Shown: positions 32,892 to 40,600 of the stretch, piece after piece
Layout: every line of letters begins with the position of its first letter
How positions within the stretch are numbered: the stretch's first letter is position 1
Source of the DNA: an uncultured Oscillibacter sp.
Lineage (GTDB): Bacteria > Bacillota > Clostridia > Oscillospirales > Oscillospiraceae
Direction: 5' to 3'
NCBI GenBank assembly: GCA_910589315.1
Contig: CAJUTB010000011.1
Coordinates: 1-64,000 of the forward strand
Length of the DNA stretch: 64,000 nt
Program-made: the position numbers and the translations under genes
Notes under the pieces: model-generated
Database searches by the model: none
Told to the model about the DNA's origin: nothing
What the model saw: only the letters and a program-made list of their open reading frames with translations

Positions 32892-32912
32892 CGCAGTCTT
32901 GCGCCGGGTGGC

Positions 32913-33434
32913 TTATTGAATTTGAATCTGACACATCCGCATGGTGTCCAGAGCCGCCCGGTGGCTCTCCGGCGTCACACCGGCGCAGCAGTCCGCCAGG
33001 ACCCGAACGGGCGTCTCCGGCAGAAACGCCTTGATCAGCAGCGCGTTGGAAATGACACAGATGTCTGTACAAAGGCCCAAAAGGGTAATGTCCAAATCGT
33101 CCAGCCTGGCAAGCTCCGCCAGCATTTCCGCCAGCTTGACGGAACCAAAGGAGGGTTTGTCTACAAGGACGGCCCCTTTCAGCGCGGCGGCGATTTTAGG
33201 ATGCAGCTCCCAGCCAGGAGTGCCCCGGATGCAGTGGGGAACCGGCAGGTTCCGGCCCTCCTGGGTTTTCAGGTAGTCCATTTCATGGGTGTCGCGGGTG
33301 GCAATCACATCCCCGGCGGGATAGACGGCGATTTCCGCAGCGGCCCGGTCCACGATGGCCGCCGCCTCCGGCGTGCCCAGCGCGCCGTCCACGAAATCGT
33401 TCTGCATATCGATGACCAGTAAAATTTTTCGCAT
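32913..33434 (-). CDS. isochorismatase-family cysteine hydrolase (nicotinamidase-like)
   Basis: A 173-residue hydrolase. The Asp of LLVIDMQNDFVDG, the Lys near 93 (VDKPSFGS) and the Cys in LLGLCTDICVISNALL form the family triad; the TRDTHEMDYL segment supplies metal-binding residues of nicotinamidases. It probably turns nicotinamide into nicotinate for NAD salvage. AAAAGGAG lies upstream. Monocistronic. Confidence 0.85.
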   Translation of the reverse strand: MRKILLVIDMQNDFVDGALGTPEAAAIVDRAAAEIAVYPAGDVIATRDTHEMDYLKTQEGRNLPVPHCIRGTPGWELHPKIAAALKGAVLVDKPSFGSVKLAEMLAELARLDDLDITLLGLCTDICVISNALLIKAFLPETPVRVLADCCAGVTPESHRAALDTMRMCQIQIQ

Positions 33435-33537
33435 AATCCGGCTCCTTTTGGTTGGTGATAACGGAATTATACCACAGATTTACGCCGTGGGAAACCGGTT
33501 TTCTGCGGCGTGGGAGACGGCGGCTAAAACAAATGCT

Positions 33538-33566
33538 TTGACGGAAGCGGCGGGCTGTGATACAAT
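33538..33566 (+). promoter_or_regulatory. rarA promoter
   Basis: TTGACG (33538-33543) and TACAAT (33561-33566) are 17 bases apart, 38 bases before the rarA start. Confidence 0.75.
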
Positions 33567-33604
33567 GAGAAAAATCTTTGCGGGAAGCAAAAGGAGGAAC
33601 GGCG

Positions 33605-34870
33605 ATGCAGCGTCCGCTGGCGGACGAAATTCGTCCCAAAACCTTGGAAGAAGTGGTGGGACAGCGGCATTTGCTGGCCCCCGGCGCGGTCCTCCGCCGC
33701 CTGATCGAAGCGGGCACGGAGGCCAATATGGTGTTTTACGGCCCCTCCGGCACCGGAAAAACGACCATTGCAAACCTGATCGCGGAAAAGACCCACAAAA
33801 CCCTATACCGCCTGAACGCAACCACTGCCTCTTTGCAGGATGTCAAGGATGTCATTGCCGACGTGGACACCCTTCTGGCTCCCGGCGGTATTTTGCTGTA
33901 TCTGGACGAGATTCAGTATTTCAACAAAAAGCAGCAGCAAAGCCTGTTGGAATTCATGGAAAACGGCAAGCTGACGCTGATTGCCTCCACAACGGAAAAT
34001 CCGTACTTTTACGTGTACGGCGCGCTGTTGTCCCGCAGCACGGTGTTTGAGTTCAAATCCGTGCCGCCCAAGGAGGTGGAACCGGCCGTCCTGCGGGCGT
34101 TGGAAATCGAAAAGGCCCGGGCTCCCCTGGACTGGGAACCGGGCCTCCCGCTGCACATCGCCACCGCCTGCGGCGGCGACGTACGCAAGGCGATGAACGC
34201 CGTGGAGCTTCTTTGCAGCGCGGCTCCCCTGCGGGACGGCGTGCGGTATCTCACCTGCGCGGACGCCGGGCAGGTTTCCCAGCGAAGCGCGATGCGCTAC
34301 GACAAGGGCGGCGACGCCATGTATGACCTTGCGTCCGCCCTGATGAAGTCCCTGCGGGGCAGCGACCCCGACGCCGCGCTGCACTATCTGGCCCGCTTTC
34401 TGGAAGCCGGAGACCTGGCGACGCCCTGCCGCCGCCTGCTCTGCTCCGCCAGCGAGGATGTGGGCATGGCCTATCCCCAGGCCGTGGCGATTGTCAAAGC
34501 CTGCGTGGACACCGCAATGCAGCTGGGGCTTCCGGAAGCACAGCTTCCCTTGGCCCAGGCGGCGGTGCTGCTGGCCACCGCGCCGAAATCCAACAGCATT
34601 ACCGCGGGCATAGGCAGGGCGTGGGCCGACGTGCGGGCGGGCCGCACGGGAGACGTTCCCCGGCAGCTTCAGAACGTCCACGCCGACACCACGGGCTTTG
34701 ACAGCCGCCAGCATTACCAGTATCCCCATAATTTCCCCGGTCATTGGGTTGCTCAGCAGTATCTGCCCGACGCGCTGAAGGATATGCGTTACTACGAGTG
34801 GGGCGACAACAAAACGGAACAGGCCGCAAAAGCCTACTGGGAGAAAATCAAAGGAAAAGGGGATGCCTGA
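33605..34870 (+). CDS. rarA: replication-associated recombination protein A (AAA+ ATPase)
   Basis: A 421-residue clamp-loader-like AAA+ ATPase (MgsA/WRNIP1 family) acting at stalled forks. Seen: LADEIRPKTLEEVVGQRHLL, Walker A GPSGTGKTT, Walker B LLYLDEIQYFNKKQQQ, sensor 1 IASTTENPYF, and the C-terminal tetramerisation part with RLLCSASEDVGMA and the QYPHNFPGHWVAQQYLP signature. AAGGAGG is seven bases before the ATG at 33605. In this version ASTTENP and EIQYFN replace the usual GATTENP and EIHRFN forms. Confidence 0.96.
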   Translation: MQRPLADEIRPKTLEEVVGQRHLLAPGAVLRRLIEAGTEANMVFYGPSGTGKTTIANLIAEKTHKTLYRLNATTASLQDVKDVIADVDTLLAPGGILLYLDEIQYFNKKQQQSLLEFMENGKLTLIASTTENPYFYVYGALLSRSTVFEFKSVPPKEVEPAVLRALEIEKARAPLDWEPGLPLHIATACGGDVRKAMNAVELLCSAAPLRDGVRYLTCADAGQVSQRSAMRYDKGGDAMYDLASALMKSLRGSDPDAALHYLARFLEAGDLATPCRRLLCSASEDVGMAYPQAVAIVKACVDTAMQLGLPEAQLPLAQAAVLLATAPKSNSITAGIGRAWADVRAGRTGDVPRQLQNVHADTTGFDSRQHYQYPHNFPGHWVAQQYLPDALKDMRYYEWGDNKTEQAAKAYWEKIKGKGDA

Positions 34871-34891
34871 TGGACGGGAGCGGACGGCCCG

Positions 34892-35824
34892 CTATTCCTC
34901 CGGGCGAAAGACCGTTTCCACCGCCGTTTTCTCATAGTTCGGAGGCGAATAGACCCAATGGTCCAGAACGCCGTCTGTGATTTGATACCGCAGCGGGTCC
35001 GGTTCCGTCAGGGGCGGCAGTTTTTCGATCACCTGTAATTTCACCTTCATCCGCTCCGGGCGGATGCTCTTGATGTAGACAGACACGCCGTCGCCGGGTT
35101 CCAGGCGTTCCTTTGCGTCGGCAAGGCCGGAGAGGTTCGGGGTCAGTTCGATGAAACTGCCGTAATCCTTGACGCTCCGGACAATGCCCCGGACGGTTTC
35201 CCCGGCCCGGAAGCGGCTGGCGTTTTCCATCCAGGTCCCCAGGAGTTCCCGGTGGGTAAGGGTGATGCGCCGCCGTTCCCGGTCAAAGCATTTGACCGCC
35301 GCGAGAATTTTCTGTCCCACGCGAAAACGCTCCTTGGGGTGGGAGATGCGGGAAATGGAGATGTGCTCAATGGGCAGTATGGCCACGATGCCGCAGCCGA
35401 TATCGACGAAGGCCCCGAAGGGCTCCAGCCGCGTCACCCGGCCCGTGAGAACGGCGCCCGGCGTCAGGTGATCCAGGAAATAGGCCATAGCCGTTTCTTG
35501 GGCGGCCCGGCGGGAGAGCCAGGCGAGAGGCGCGCCTTTTTCGTCGGCCTCCAGGGCGGTGACGGTGAAGCAGGTCTGTTTTCCGACCCGGGACAAAACG
35601 GCGATGTCCCGTTCGGACCCGCTGATCCAGGGGGCGACGGCCTCGGAGCGGGGAATCCGGCCCTCGATGCCGTCCAGGGATATGTACAGGGTATGGTCCG
35701 CGCCGCAGCGATGGACGGGGGCTTCCAGAAGCTCGCCGCTTTCCAGGGCGTCCCGCAGCGCGGCGAGGGAGCAGGGGGCCGGGACTCGAAGGCCCTCCGG
35801 CGGGTAACGATGATTTTCCGGCAT
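34892..35824 (-). CDS. S1 RNA-binding domain protein
   Basis: A protein of about 310 residues with two S1-type OB folds: about 120-195 (GAVLTGRVTRLEPFGAFVDI, then LPIEHISISRISHP) and 205-275 (GETVRGIVRSVKDYGSFIEL, then LSGLADA). The N-terminal YPPEGLRVP segment is typical of a Clostridia family of unknown role. The likely start is the ATG at 35824, with the ATG at 35836 as alternative; only a weak AGGA is present. The longer open frame to 36037 overlaps the divergent gene and looks non-coding. Convergent with rarA. Confidence 0.8.
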   Translation of the reverse strand: MPENHRYPPEGLRVPAPCSLAALRDALESGELLEAPVHRCGADHTLYISLDGIEGRIPRSEAVAPWISGSERDIAVLSRVGKQTCFTVTALEADEKGAPLAWLSRRAAQETAMAYFLDHLTPGAVLTGRVTRLEPFGAFVDIGCGIVAILPIEHISISRISHPKERFRVGQKILAAVKCFDRERRRITLTHRELLGTWMENASRFRAGETVRGIVRSVKDYGSFIELTPNLSGLADAKERLEPGDGVSVYIKSIRPERMKVKLQVIEKLPPLTEPDPLRYQITDGVLDHWVYSPPNYEKTAVETVFRPEE

Positions 35825-35917
35825 GATTGATCGCATCCTATCTGCCGCTGGCCGCGGCAATTCACGTTGATAAACCAATATATGCAGCAAGAAGGACTGG
35901 GTTGACAGGAGGCGCGT

Positions 35918-36109
35918 ATGGACCTGCATTTGCATGAGTGTGTAGAACTGAAAAAGCCCCATCCCTGCGGGAGCAGCCGGTGGGAGATTTTGCGGGTGGG
36001 GATGGATATCAAACTGCGGTGTTTGGGGTGCGGCCATGAACTGATGCTTCCCCGCAGCAAGGCGGAAAAAAGCATCCGCAAGATTCTGACGAAGGAGGAA
36101 TCCACATGA
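35918..36109 (+). CDS. DUF951 family protein
   Basis: A 63-residue protein with the family pattern KKPHPCGSSRWEILRVG, GMDIKLRC and CLGCGHELMLPR; three cysteines suggest a small zinc-binding fold. Widespread in Firmicutes, function unknown. AGGAGG is six bases before the ATG. Its stop overlaps the start of a tiny membrane-protein gene. Confidence 0.92.
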   Translation: MDLHLHECVELKKPHPCGSSRWEILRVGMDIKLRCLGCGHELMLPRSKAEKSIRKILTKEEST

Positions 36110-36201
36110 ACGGAAAATTCAAACGGGTGGTAGCGATGGCGTTGGCGTTGATTCTGGCGTTGGCGATTGTGGCTTCGCTGATTCTGCCCTACATTGGATA
36201 A
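36106..36201 (+). CDS. 31-residue single-pass membrane peptide
   Basis: A short gene overlapping the DUF951 stop by ATGA and preceded by GAAGGAGGAATCCAC. The product has a basic start (MNGKFKR) and one transmembrane helix from about residue 8 to 27 made of Ala, Leu, Val and Ile, ending in LPYIG. It is followed by a terminator, so the pair forms a complete two-gene unit. Function unknown. Confidence 0.72.
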   Translation: MNGKFKRVVAMALALILALAIVASLILPYIG

Positions 36202-36208
36202 ACGGAGG

Positions 36209-36236
36209 AAAAGGACGGCCAAACGCCGTCCTTTTG
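36209..36236 (+). terminator. bidirectional terminator
   Basis: AAAAGGACGGC (36209-36219) pairs perfectly with GCCGTCCTTTT (36225-36235), a five-base loop between. It lies between the membrane-peptide gene and the convergent thioesterase gene. Confidence 0.85.
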
Positions 36237-36242
36237 CTGTGA

Positions 36243-36659
36243 TTATTCAAATTCCGGAAGTTTCTGGTCCAACTGGAAGAAGGTAAAGGTCCCGGTTCCG
36301 AGAAGCGTGCCGTCGGGGCCGGTGATGCGGGCCTCAAAGGTGGAAACGGTTTTGCCGTGCCGGAGTTCGTGGGCCTCGGCGGTGAGGGCGTCGCCCAAGC
36401 GCGCGCTTTTGAAGAAATTGTAAGAGGCGTTGAGCGTCACGGCCATGTAGCCGTAAGCGGCCATAGCGGAGCCGCAGGCATTGTCGGCCATGGTGAAGTA
36501 AACGCCGCCATGAGGAACGTTCAGCGGGTTGAGGTCCTCCGGCTGAACGGTTTTCACGACTTTGGCAAAGCCGGGGCGAAGTTCTTCCAGATATATGCCG
36601 TGGCTTTGGGCATAGGGGTTGCGTTTGTTGCGGTAATTTCTGATTTTTTCGTAATCCAT
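36243..36659 (-). CDS. PaaI-type hotdog thioesterase
   Basis: A 138-residue protein of the PaaI/hotdog fold. The motif NPLNVPHGGVYFTMADNACGSA carries the conserved HGG and Asp (residues about 43-63), followed by TLNASYNFFKSARLGD. Probably hydrolyses an acyl-CoA. AAGGAGGG stands before the ATG at 36659; the upstream extension of the frame is not supported. Confidence 0.88.
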   Translation of the reverse strand: MDYEKIRNYRNKRNPYAQSHGIYLEELRPGFAKVVKTVQPEDLNPLNVPHGGVYFTMADNACGSAMAAYGYMAVTLNASYNFFKSARLGDALTAEAHELRHGKTVSTFEARITGPDGTLLGTGTFTFFQLDQKLPEFE

Positions 36660-36735
36660 TGTGAAGCCCTCCTTTTCCTTCATTGTATCGGTTCTGGCGG
36701 AGGGCGTCAACCGAAAGTTTGCATTTGAGGAAAGA

Positions 36736-36784
36736 AAAACAACGGGCGTTTTTAAGCGGAATTGCAGAAAACGCCCGTTGTTTT
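36736..36784 (-). terminator. terminator of the ferredoxin gene
   Basis: AAAACAACGGGCGTTTT (36736-36752) pairs perfectly with AAAACGCCCGTTGTTTT (36768-36784), with a T-rich tail on both strands. Confidence 0.88.
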
Positions 36785-36831
36785 CCAATAAAGAGATAAT
36801 GAGGTGATGCCATACGCCTGAAGGCGCGGCA

Positions 36832-37014
36832 TTATTCCTCTATGCTGATTGCGCTGACCGGGCAGGAATCCCGTGCGCCCTGAGCCGCGCTGACTTGGTT
36901 GTCCGGGATTTCGCCGCCGTGGGCCAAGCCGTCGCCGCCCATGCTGAACACGGTCGGACAGCTCTCCACGCACAGACCGCAGGAGATGCAGTTTTCATTC
37001 ACTGTCGCTTGCAT
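36832..37014 (-). CDS. 4Fe-4S ferredoxin
   Basis: A 60-residue ferredoxin with CISCGLCVESCP in its first third and a fourth ligand Cys in DSCPVSAI near the end, so a single 4Fe-4S cluster. The acidic rest is typical. TTGGAGG lies before the ATG at 37014. Monocistronic, ending in a strong terminator. Confidence 0.93.
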   Translation of the reverse strand: MQATVNENCISCGLCVESCPTVFSMGGDGLAHGGEIPDNQVSAAQGARDSCPVSAISIEE

Positions 37015-37119
37015 AGTTACCTCCAAATTTCTCCATCCGGCGTTGCCGGACGGAAAGCATTTCGATATAAACGGCCGCCGCCGTCCATACCGTTTGTAGT
37101 GTGCCCGTCTTTTGGGGTT

Positions 37120-38472
37120 TCAACAAAAATTTTTGCGCAGTACCGCAACCGTTTCCACGCCGTATTTCCGGAACAGCGCGACGGCCTCCGGCCCAATGCG
37201 TTCGCCGCTTACGGCAATTGGGACGGCGGGCGGACAGGACACCAGCGGCGTACCGCAGATACGGCCCAGGCTTTGGGCCGCCGGGACGGTCTCCTGGGGG
37301 GCGAACAGAGCTTCCCGGATGGATAGAACCCGTTCCCCCATCGCCGGGGATAGGGCCGGGCGGCGGCGGCCGGGCTTCGGCACGGCGAGGCCCGGCGCGT
37401 CCACCACGATCCGCAGGGCCTCCTGGTCCGTGGAGCCGGAGGCCATCAACACAACGTTGTCCACGTCCGCATACTCCGCCTCCACGCCTCCTGTCCGAAA
37501 GAGGTTCGCCAGTGCGACGCCGTCCCACCCGGAAGCGGCGGCGTCAAAGGTGAGCTTCAGCGGCTCGTCTCCCGTCAGAATCCAGCCCTGGCCGGCTAAC
37601 CCTTGCCGGACCGCGGTCAGATTCCCGGCGGTTTCCCGAATGCGGTCCGCCTCCTCTCCCGCCAGAGCCGCGTTGCAAAGGTCCAGGGACGCCAGGGTCA
37701 GGTAGGACGGGCTGGTGGAGCCAAAGAGGGCCAGGGCGTTTTTTGCCTCCTCCCGGAACGCCGCCGGGGCGTTTTTCCCAATGTGGAGATAGGCCCCGCC
37801 GGTGAGGACGGGAAGGGTTTTATGGGCGGAGTCGCAGCACATATCCGCTCCCAGGTCCAGCGGGTGCCGGGAGGGGTCCAGGAAGCGCAGATACGCTCCG
37901 TGGGCATTGTCCACCAGCAAAGGCGCGCCCCGGCGGCGGCAGACCTCCGCCAAGCCGGAAATATCCGCCATATTACCCAGATAGTCCGGGCTGGTGACGT
38001 ACACGGCGGCGGGGGAAACGTCCAGCCCGGCCAGCGTCCGCTCCAGGCCCTCCGGCGTAACGGGACAGGCGCAGAGGGAGTCCGTCTCCCCCTCCGGCCA
38101 GAGCCAGACCGGCTCAAAGTCCAGCAGAGCGGCGGCATAGATGAACGCCTTATGGACGTTCCGGGCGGCCACGACCACAGGCGGCGTTCCGGCAGGCCGG
38201 TTCGTCAGAGCCAGATACAGCATGGCCCGGATGCACTGGCTGGAGCCTTCCGTGGAGTAGAAGGTGGCCCCGGAGCCGAACAGGGAGGCGGCGTTCTGTT
38301 CGCTTTCGGCGATGATGCCCGCCGCCTCGTAGAGAGAATCGGCCCCCTCAATCTCCGTGATGTCCAACGCCTCGCAGCCCAAGGGGCCAAACCCCTTGTG
38401 GCCCGGCATATGAAAGCGGCTCATGCCCTCCAGCTGGTAGCCCTGGAGGAAGTTCCAGATGGGTGTGGTCAT
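37120..38472 (-). CDS. Orn/Lys/Arg decarboxylase-family PLP enzyme
   Basis: A 450-residue fold-type-I PLP enzyme of the arginine/lysine/ornithine decarboxylase family. Seen: RFHMPGHKG near the start, FYSTEGSSQCIRAML, VVAARNVHKAF, the cofactor Asp in LLVDNAHGAYLRF and the Schiff-base Lys in CDSAHKTLPVLTGGAYL. The length fits the short Gram-positive form. The start overlaps the stop of the radical SAM gene by ATGA, with GGAGG four bases upstream. The link to the SCIFF locus is a positional one. Confidence 0.9.
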   Translation of the reverse strand: MTTPIWNFLQGYQLEGMSRFHMPGHKGFGPLGCEALDITEIEGADSLYEAAGIIAESEQNAASLFGSGATFYSTEGSSQCIRAMLYLALTNRPAGTPPVVVAARNVHKAFIYAAALLDFEPVWLWPEGETDSLCACPVTPEGLERTLAGLDVSPAAVYVTSPDYLGNMADISGLAEVCRRRGAPLLVDNAHGAYLRFLDPSRHPLDLGADMCCDSAHKTLPVLTGGAYLHIGKNAPAAFREEAKNALALFGSTSPSYLTLASLDLCNAALAGEEADRIRETAGNLTAVRQGLAGQGWILTGDEPLKLTFDAAASGWDGVALANLFRTGGVEAEYADVDNVVLMASGSTDQEALRIVVDAPGLAVPKPGRRRPALSPAMGERVLSIREALFAPQETVPAAQSLGRICGTPLVSCPPAVPIAVSGERIGPEAVALFRKYGVETVAVLRKNFC

Positions 38473-39848
38473 GGGTCCTCCGCCTCGGCGGCCTGAAGCA
38501 TGACGGCGCACTCGATCCGCTTGCGGAACAGCTCGCAGCCCGGCTCGTAGACGCCCCGGATGGACCCGGAGGCGTGGTAGGCGTTGGCGGCGCAGCCGCC
38601 AGAGCAGTAGAGCTTTGCCCAGCAGTCCGCACAGCCGGGGCGGGCATAAGCGTTGCAGGCGCGGAATTCCTCCCGGAGCGCGGGGGCGGTTACGCCGTTC
38701 CAGACATCGCCCAGCTTATAGGCTTCTTCGCCGACGAACTGGTGACAGGGATATAAGTCGCCCCAGGGGGTGACGGCCATATATTCCGTGCCGGAGCCGC
38801 AGCCGGAAATCCGTTTATAAATGCACGGGCCGCCGGTGAGGTCCAGCATATAGTGATAAAAGGTAATGGGGTTTCCGGCCCGTTTGCGCCGGAGCATTTC
38901 GACAGCCAGCCGTTCGTATTCCGCCTTGACGGTTTCCAAATCTTCCGGCGTCAGCGCGGCGGGGTCGCCGGGCCCGCAGACAACCGGTTCCATGCTCAAT
39001 TCTGTGAAGCCGAGGTCCGCCATGTGAAATACGTCTTTGGTGAAATCGGGGTTGGCGTGCGTGAAGGTTCCACGGATATAGTAGCTTTTGCCGTTTCTGG
39101 ATGCGGCCAGTTTCTGGAACTTGGGGACGATGACGTCATAACTGCCGTTCCCGGCGTAGTCCACCCGGAGGCGGTCGTGGATTTCCTTCCGGCCGTCCAG
39201 GCTTAGGACAACGTTGTCCATTTCGCGGTTGGCAAAGTCTATTACATCGCCGTCAATCAACATACCGTTGGTTGTGAGGGTGAAGCGGAATTTTTTGCCG
39301 TGCGGTTCTTCCTGGGTGCGGGCGTAAGCGACCAGCTGCTTGACAACTTCCCAATTCATCAGCGGCTCGCCGCCGAAGAAGTCCACTTCCAGGTTTGTGC
39401 GGGAACCAGAGTGTTTGATCAGGAAATCCAGGGCCTGTTTTCCCACTTCAAAGGACATCAATGCCCGGTCCCCGTGGTATTTTCCCTGGCTGGCGAAGCA
39501 ATAGGAACAGTTGAGGTTGCAGGTGTGGGCAACGTGGAGGCAAAGGGCCTTCACCACATCGCCGGACCGTTCCTTGAAATCGCCTGCCATACCGGCAAAG
39601 GTGTCTGGTGTATAGAGCTGGCCGGTTGCTGCCAGTTCGGCTACGTCTGCGATACACTCGGCTAATTCTTCTGGCGTTACGTCAGGACGGTCCCGGTATT
39701 TTTCCAGCAGTTCCGCGGTAATTTCTTCTGGCGTGTGGTTTTCATAAAGCGCGATCACGTCGTAAGCAACGTCATCCACCACATGGATTCCGCCGGAGCA
39801 GGTGTCCAGCACGATGTTATAACCGTTTAATTTGTATTGATGTACCAT
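38469..39848 (-). CDS. scfB: SCIFF peptide maturase, radical SAM enzyme
   Basis: A 459-residue radical SAM protein that installs thioether bonds in the SCIFF peptide. An N-terminal peptide-recognition part (about 1-90) precedes the cluster motif CNLNCSYCFA near 110, the GGEPLMNW motif, and a C-terminal SPASM-type region with Cys residues in CGSGTEYMAVTPWGDLYPCH and CADCWAKLYCSGGCAAN. This matches the CteB/ScfB family. It lies 60 bases behind the peptide gene and overlaps the next gene by ATGA. Confidence 0.95.
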   Translation of the reverse strand: MVHQYKLNGYNIVLDTCSGGIHVVDDVAYDVIALYENHTPEEITAELLEKYRDRPDVTPEELAECIADVAELAATGQLYTPDTFAGMAGDFKERSGDVVKALCLHVAHTCNLNCSYCFASQGKYHGDRALMSFEVGKQALDFLIKHSGSRTNLEVDFFGGEPLMNWEVVKQLVAYARTQEEPHGKKFRFTLTTNGMLIDGDVIDFANREMDNVVLSLDGRKEIHDRLRVDYAGNGSYDVIVPKFQKLAASRNGKSYYIRGTFTHANPDFTKDVFHMADLGFTELSMEPVVCGPGDPAALTPEDLETVKAEYERLAVEMLRRKRAGNPITFYHYMLDLTGGPCIYKRISGCGSGTEYMAVTPWGDLYPCHQFVGEEAYKLGDVWNGVTAPALREEFRACNAYARPGCADCWAKLYCSGGCAANAYHASGSIRGVYEPGCELFRKRIECAVMLQAAEAEDP

Positions 39849-39908
39849 AAAACCCCCAAAATATCGGAAAAACGCGCCGCCTGGAAAGGCGGCGCGGTCT
39901 GCCTGTTT

Positions 39909-40049
39909 TTACTTCTTCTCGCACTTCTGGTTAGCGACGCCGCAACTGGTTTTGCACGCGGACTGGCAAGAGGTCTGGCACTCGCCGCAGCCGCCTTTTT
40001 TGGTGCTGGCGCAAAGGTTGCGGGTTTCCAAGGTCTTGATTCTTTTCAT
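39909..40049 (-). CDS. scfA: SCIFF ranthipeptide precursor
   Basis: A 46-residue peptide (six cysteines in forty-five) with leader MKRIKTLETRNLCASTK and a core of Cys residues at three-to-five-residue spacing ending in GVANQKCEKK. ScfB is known to link such Cys to alpha carbons. GGAG lies ten bases before the ATG at 40049. First gene of the SCIFF operon. Confidence 0.95.
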   Translation of the reverse strand: MKRIKTLETRNLCASTKKGGCGECQTSCQSACKTSCGVANQKCEKK

Positions 40050-40122
40050 GGCATTGAACTCCGTTCTGTTAAATTTGGAAGGAACGCGCCGCCTTGCCGG
40101 CGAGCACTTGATCTGACAAAGA

Positions 40123-40151
40123 AGTTTAGCATACAATGACAGCAAAGTCAA
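40123..40151 (-). promoter_or_regulatory. scfA promoter
   Basis: On the minus strand TTGACT (40151-40146) and TAAACT (40128-40123) are 17 bases apart, about 75 bases before scfA. Confidence 0.75.
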
Positions 40152-40500
40152 GGTTTATGCAACTTCTATCATTGGGTTAATTTCTTGAAAGATAACTCGC
40201 ATCTTTGACGGAACGGTATTTGCTGATTCTGAACATGGCAAACCGATGATTTTTCCGCGCTTTCGGTTTCACGATCAATCTTAGGGGTAAAAAATACGGT
40301 GTGCCACAGTCCGGGAAACACTCTGTTGTAATTTCATTTAGAAAATAATTGCCAATGACCGCCTCTCCTCAGAAAATCAATTGCTGTAAAATCCTGGTTT
40401 ATTCTCTGGGTTTCCTTCCAGTCCAAAAATGCAGTCTGTGAAACTGCCGGGGTCCTGCGTTCCCAACGCCAAAGGCTAACGGGATAAACCAATCCAGGAA
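40152..40500. other. AT-rich intergenic stretch without a gene
   Basis: About 350 bases between the divergent scfA and ROK-like genes. No open frame with a ribosome binding site, RNA gene or strong hairpin was found. The composition is more AT-rich than the neighbourhood, as for an upstream regulatory region. Confidence 0.5.
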
Positions 40501-40529
40501 TTGAAAATTAGATAAATTTGTGATATCAT
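40501..40529 (+). promoter_or_regulatory. promoter of the ROK-like gene
   Basis: TTGAAA (40501-40506) and TATCAT (40524-40529) are 17 bases apart, 72 bases before the start. Confidence 0.65.
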
Positions 40530-40600
40530 CCTTTTATTACCCTTTCACCCAGCCCATGCGGTACGGCGCAAACCAAACGAACGGATAAAGGAGAATCATT

